Source of the DNA: Mantis religiosa
Taxonomy: Eukaryota > Arthropoda > Insecta > Mantodea > Mantidae
Assembly (NCBI GenBank): GCA_030765055.1
Contig: CM060953.1
Coordinates: 183,705,898-183,769,897, forward strand
Direction of reading: 5' to 3'
DNA length: 64,000 bases
Part shown: one piece after another, positions 27,470-64,000 of the stretch
Position numbering within the stretch: position 1 is the stretch's first letter
How the letters are laid out: every line of letters starts with the position of its first letter
Position numbers and translations under genes: made by a program
The notes under the pieces: generated by a model
Told to the model about the DNA's origin: nothing
The model's database searches: none
What the model saw: only the letters and a program-made list of their open reading frames with translations

Positions 27470-27644
27470 TAAATAATGTTTAAGATTAAAAATTCCTGGC
27501 TGGACCAGTTGCGTTAGATATAATTTAATACTGTTTATTTTTAAAAGATTTTTTAAACAGTGATTAAAATGAACATGAATGGCACATGCTGATGATTGAT
27601 TTAAGTGTAATGAGATGCAAATATGGGTTTGGTGTTTTAATAAA
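27468..27644 (+). terminator. Candidate XPA poly(A) signals
   Basis: AATAAA occurs at 27468-27473, overlapping the stop codon, and again at 27639-27644. The second would give a 3' UTR of about 190 nt. The sequence alone does not tell which is used. Confidence 0.5.
27534..27539 (-). terminator. Candidate HMGCR poly(A) signal
   Basis: TTTATT on the + strand is AATAAA in HMGCR orientation, 211 bp past the HMGCR stop and only 65 bp beyond the XPA stop. If used, the HMGCR 3' UTR would run into the XPA 3' UTR. Confidence 0.45.
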
Positions 27645-27749
27645 GTAGTTTTTCTCTAGCACCATGAATTAATCAGTCACTCTCAACCCTGGTGTCCTTT
27701 CCTATGTGCGTGCAGAAGGTGTACACTAAAACATGCACACAGTTCTTCT

Positions 27750-64000
<36,251 letters not shown>

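Overview
This window is animal nuclear DNA, very probably from a large-genome insect. It is AT-rich, its genes are split by long introns, and it is crowded with tRNA-derived SINEs, mariner/Tc1, LINE, LTR and Penelope-like debris. A hemimetabolous insect such as a cockroach or termite is my guess from repeat style and gene content; no species marker is visible. I see no bacterial gene, operon, CRISPR array or genuine tRNA gene. The tRNA-like sequences are SINE heads.

Two conserved genes are present, tail to tail. XPA, the nucleotide-excision-repair damage-verification scaffold, lies on the + strand in six exons from 13467 to 27469 and appears complete at 290 residues. HMG-CoA reductase (HMGCR), the rate-limiting mevalonate-pathway enzyme, lies on the - strand. 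Fourteen exons run from the right edge of the window (64000) down to a 52-bp terminal exon ending at 27750. Its N-terminal exons lie beyond the window. All splice phases agree in both models, and every HMGCR catalytic residue expected in this part is present. The stop codons are only 280 bp apart, and the candidate poly(A) signals are placed so that the 3' UTRs could overlap.

Layout: 1-13.4 kb is intergenic, with SINEs, a GC-rich repeated block at 1.5-2.2 kb, and a SINE-tail-derived tandem array at 6.25-7.25 kb. 13.4-27.5 kb is XPA, whose introns hold SINEs, a Penelope-like fragment, a 106-bp near-perfect palindrome, a LINE end and a mariner relic. 27.75-64 kb is HMGCR. Its introns carry a Tc1 element with two SINEs inside it, four complete-looking solo LTRs plus one LTR end, two copies of a foldback element, a mariner inserted in a LINE, several inverted-repeat Penelope-type structures, and long (TTA)n arrays.

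The most interesting signal beyond the genes is a set of short hairpins of the form CTGAnGA-stem-loop-stem-GAAAC. They sit inside inverted-repeat units, several of them next to Penelope-like coding remnants, and resemble the hammerhead-ribozyme motifs known from Penelope-like terminal repeats. Repeated tandem growth of one SINE 3' body is the second notable pattern.
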